Part shown: positions 61,310-64,000 of the stretch, piece after piece
How positions within the stretch are numbered: the first letter of the stretch is position 1
How the letters are laid out: every line of letters begins with the position of its first letter
Source of the DNA: Algoriphagus lacus
GTDB lineage: Bacteria; Bacteroidota; Bacteroidia; Cytophagales; Cyclobacteriaceae
DNA length: 64,000 nt
Assembly (NCBI RefSeq): GCF_003583985.1
Contig: NZ_QXML01000005.1
Location: forward strand, 213,680-277,679
Reading direction: 5' to 3'
Made by a program: the position numbers and the translations under genes
Notes under the pieces: model-generated
Told to the model about the DNA's origin: nothing
The model's database searches: none
The model's input: only the letters and a program-made list of their open reading frames with translations

Positions 61310-63832
61310 TTGGTGGAAAGTCTGTTTGGAGACCAGGATTTTTTTGAAAAACAAAGCGGAAACAATTTCGCCGATGTCATCCTGCCCGTCCCGATTCCGA
61401 GGATGTTCACATATAAGATACCTGTTGCAATTCGATCACAGATTCAGATAGGAGCTCGGGTGATTGTGCAGTTTGGGAAAAAGAAAGTCCTGACAGGGAT
61501 CATCGGCAAAGTACACAACAAACCTCCCCAGGCCTACGAGGCCAAGCCAATTTTGGATGTATTGGACATCCAGCCAAGCGTCAATCCGCTGCAGATTCGC
61601 TTTTGGGTGTGGATGGCAAGCTATTATTGCTGCCACATCGGCGAGGTGATGCATGCAGCTTTGCCGTCTGGCCTGAGACTTTCCAGCGAAAGCAAAATTC
61701 AACTCAACCCTAACTTTGACCGGGAAGAGAGCAAATATCCACTGGATTTCAGGGAGGAAAAGATCCTGGAAGCGCTCGAAAAATCAGAGGAAATCACCTA
61801 CGAAGACTGCGAGAAAATCCTTGGAGTAAAAACCATACATCCGATTTTGAAAAGTCTGGTGGCCAAAGAGGCCATCCTGATTTTTGAAAAAGTCCAGGAG
61901 AAATATACCCCGAAAGTCGAAACCAGGCTTCGTCTCACCAAGGATATTGCGGAGAGCAAAACTGCTTTGGAGGCTGTTTTTGAAGGAATTGCCGGCAAGC
62001 CCAAGCAGGAATCCATCCTACTCAAATACCTGCGGGATGTTCCGGTTTTCCAAAAACCTCAACTGAACGAAAAAGGGGTGGACAAAGCCACACTTCTGGA
62101 AGAAGGAGACTCGGAAAGCTCCCTGAAGACCTTGATCAAGAACGGGATTTTCGAATCCTTTAAACTTGTCGTAAACCGACTCGGGGAGGAGGAACCGGAA
62201 AAAGAAGCCTCGGAGCTTTCCTCCACTCAACAAGCGGCCTTGGAAGAAATCAAAGGCCATTTCGAAAGCAAATCGACGGTTTTGCTACATGGGGTGACCG
62301 GAAGTGGCAAGACCGAAATCTACATTAAACTGATTCAGGAGGTGCTGGAAAGTGGTTCTCAGGTGTTGATGCTCTTGCCCGAAATCGCCCTGACTATCCA
62401 GATTGTGAGCCGACTCAAAAAAGTCTTCGGATCCCAGATGGGCATTTATCACTCCAAATATTCCGACAACGAGCGGGTGGAGGTCTGGAACGGCGTATTG
62501 TGCGGTAGATTTTCCTTTGTCGTAGGTGTACGATCTTCCATATTTCTTCCCTTTGACAGTCTCGGACTGATCATCGTCGATGAAGAGCACGAACCAAGCT
62601 ACAAGCAGTTTGACCCGGCGCCGAGATTCCACGCCAGGGATGCTGCGACCATGCTAGCCTATTTTCATCAGGCCAAAACGCTGCTAGGCTCTGCGACACC
62701 TTCCTTTGAATCGTATTTCAATGCCAATCAGGGCAAATACGGCTATGTGGAGATCAACCATCGCTTTGGTGATGCCAGCATGCCTGAATTTCATCTGGCC
62801 AATCTTTCTGCTGACCGAAAGAAAAACTTGCTCAAACTTGACTCTACCCGGCTGATGCGGGAGAAAATCCAAGCGGCTTTGGATAAGCAAGAGCAGGTGC
62901 TGATTTTCCAAAACCGACGGGGTTACTCCCCTTATATCCAATGCGAGGATTGCGGTTGGACCGGTCAGTGTGTGCAATGTGACGTCAGCCTGACCTACCA
63001 TCAGTTTGCGGAGGAAATGCGCTGCCACTACTGCGGCTACAAGGAAAAAGTACCTCAGTCCTGCCCTGCCTGCGGAAGTACGCAATTAACCACTATGGGA
63101 ATGGGAACGGAGCGGATAGAAGAGTCCTTGAGTTTGCTGTTCCCCGAAGCCCGAATGGGGAGAATGGACCTCGATACCACCCGGAATAAGTATGGTTATC
63201 AGCGTATCCTGGACGAATTTGGAGCTGGACAAATCGATATTTTGGTGGGTACGCAAATGATCACCAAAGGGCTTGATTTTGGGAAAGTCACCGTTGTGGG
63301 AATCTGGGACGGAGACCGGATTTTAAATTTCCCTGACTTTCGGGCAGGGGAAAGAGCCTATCAGCAAATCACCCAAGTGGCCGGTAGAGCAGGTCGGCGG
63401 GAAGCCAAAGGTCAAGTGGTCATCCAATCCCGCGATCCGGAAAATGACCTGTATGAAAAAGTGATCAAAGGAGATTATTTCGAGTTTTTCCGTCAGGAAA
63501 TGATCGACCGAAAGAAGTTTTATTATCCTCCTTATGTCAAATTAGTGAAAATCACCACCCGTCATTCCGACTTTAAAATCGCCGAAAAAGCGGCTCACGC
63601 CTTGCATCGGGAAATGGCAAATATCGCTGCCAAGAAAATTGTACTTGGACCGGAAAAAGGCATAATCGCCCGTATTAAAAACCAGTATCAGTTTGAGAGC
63701 CTGATCAAGCTGGACCGAAACGGTAACTCTCAGGCGGTATTCAAAGAAAGTCTGGCGAAAATCCTGGAAGACCTTCAATCCCGACCGGAATTCCGCTCGG
63801 TAAGATGGATCGTGGATGTAGATCCGAGTTGA
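61310..63832 (+). CDS. priA: Primosomal protein N' (replication restart helicase PriA)
   Basis: PriA reloads the replication machinery at stalled forks. The 840-residue protein has the 3'-DNA-binding domain (1-100, FADVILPVPIPRMFTYKIP), a winged-helix part, the helicase core with Walker A GVTGSGKTEIY, the DEEH box in IIVDEEHEPSYKQ, GSATPSFES, and the RAGRREAKGQVVIQSR motif VI region. The two zinc sites (CEDCGWTGQCVQC and CHYCGY...CPAC) are intact. It starts at TTG 61310 or GTG 61313, directly after the stop of the yyaL-like gene; the first ATG lies inside the domain and is not suitable. Length is somewhat above the usual 730-820. Confidence 0.96.
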   Translation: MVESLFGDQDFFEKQSGNNFADVILPVPIPRMFTYKIPVAIRSQIQIGARVIVQFGKKKVLTGIIGKVHNKPPQAYEAKPILDVLDIQPSVNPLQIRFWVWMASYYCCHIGEVMHAALPSGLRLSSESKIQLNPNFDREESKYPLDFREEKILEALEKSEEITYEDCEKILGVKTIHPILKSLVAKEAILIFEKVQEKYTPKVETRLRLTKDIAESKTALEAVFEGIAGKPKQESILLKYLRDVPVFQKPQLNEKGVDKATLLEEGDSESSLKTLIKNGIFESFKLVVNRLGEEEPEKEASELSSTQQAALEEIKGHFESKSTVLLHGVTGSGKTEIYIKLIQEVLESGSQVLMLLPEIALTIQIVSRLKKVFGSQMGIYHSKYSDNERVEVWNGVLCGRFSFVVGVRSSIFLPFDSLGLIIVDEEHEPSYKQFDPAPRFHARDAATMLAYFHQAKTLLGSATPSFESYFNANQGKYGYVEINHRFGDASMPEFHLANLSADRKKNLLKLDSTRLMREKIQAALDKQEQVLIFQNRRGYSPYIQCEDCGWTGQCVQCDVSLTYHQFAEEMRCHYCGYKEKVPQSCPACGSTQLTTMGMGTERIEESLSLLFPEARMGRMDLDTTRNKYGYQRILDEFGAGQIDILVGTQMITKGLDFGKVTVVGIWDGDRILNFPDFRAGERAYQQITQVAGRAGRREAKGQVVIQSRDPENDLYEKVIKGDYFEFFRQEMIDRKKFYYPPYVKLVKITTRHSDFKIAEKAAHALHREMANIAAKKIVLGPEKGIIARIKNQYQFESLIKLDRNGNSQAVFKESLAKILEDLQSRPEFRSVRWIVDVDPS

Positions 63833-63877
63833 TTGCTCCTCGGAAAACGGGAACCGTGAAACCCAACTAGCAGGCTT

Positions 63878-64000
63878 TTACAAATTCAAGGCCTCCCAAA
63901 GAATCTCCACCGGATGCTTGGCCTTTCGCCCTGTACCATCCGCAATCTGATGACGGCAGGAAGTGCCCGGAGCAGCGATCAGGGTATCTGCTTCGGCTTT
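63878..64000 (-). CDS. FAD-binding and (Fe-S)-binding oxidoreductase, C-terminal end (window edge)
   Basis: Forty codons are open to the window edge on the minus strand and stop at 63878-63880. The translation ends APGTSCRHQIADGTGRKAKH followed by PVEILWEALNL, which is the closing segment of the YdiJ/glycolate- or D-lactate-dehydrogenase-like fusions of an FAD oxidase and an Fe-S domain (AxGxSCRxQIxxGTGRxAxHPVExL). The rest of the gene lies outside. It converges with priA; only about 45 bases separate the two stops and no clear terminator is seen there. Confidence 0.75.
   Translation of the reverse strand, partial: KAEADTLIAAPGTSCRHQIADGTGRKAKHPVEILWEALNL

Noticed and set aside
1-64000. Insertion sequences, prophage or integrative element
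   Set aside because: No transposase, integrase, phage structural gene, or long terminal inverted repeat was found on either strand.

Overview
The window reads as chromosomal DNA of a Bacteroidota, most likely a Cytophagales member of the Algoriphagus/Cyclobacteriaceae type (the rank is an inference). Supporting signs are a type IX secretion sorting domain, a TonB-dependent receptor, GSCFA and DUF4402 proteins, a K+-dependent-type membrane pyrophosphatase, starts without clear Shine-Dalgarno sites, and a -33/-7 promoter of the TTG...TAnnTTTG kind before hppA. No phage, integrase, insertion sequence, rRNA or CRISPR array was seen.

Layout. 1-6.9 kb: the end of a GH95 fucosidase, then a tight operon of an amine oxidase, a membrane-anchored nitrilase and a secernin, followed by a large conserved protein of unknown function. 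6.9-12.7 kb (minus strand): a near-complete molybdenum cofactor operon, moaA-moeA-tauE-moaD-moeB/rhodanese-moaE-moaCB. 12.8-20.4 kb: an AraC regulator with a small outer-membrane protein, then a TonB-dependent receptor and a two-subunit, Tat-exported molybdenum hydroxylase, the evident consumer of the cofactor. 20.9-27.1 kb: a degenerate phosphohexomutase-like protein, a large secreted protein made of two copies of one unit, a short pyruvate kinase homologue and a DUF4397 lipoprotein.

27.4-29.8 kb: an ECF sigma factor with an unusual partner that joins an inner-membrane segment to a barrel-like domain. 29.8-39.2 kb is AT-richer and holds a huge hybrid sensor kinase split by an in-frame TAA, two response-regulator genes, tRNA-Pro(GGG) and two small genes. 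39.2-48.8 kb is a chaperone-usher-like locus: one T9SS-sorted giant protein, four small secreted beta proteins (one clearly DUF4402), a PapD-like chaperone and an usher-like barrel. 48.9-64 kb is mostly housekeeping: an HD hydrolase, an SdiA-regulated-like lipoprotein, hppA, a PBP4-type peptidase, an S9 peptidase, VOC, DUF1801, DUF1835 and GSCFA proteins, a YyaL-type thioredoxin-domain protein, priA, and the end of an FAD/Fe-S oxidoreductase.

The most novel items are the pseudo-phosphohexomutase (20862-21926), which keeps domains II-IV of the family but has lost the phosphoserine domain and all catalytic loops, and the chaperone-usher-like locus coupled to a T9SS surface protein (39225-48847). 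All product calls come from reading motifs by eye; no database search was run.
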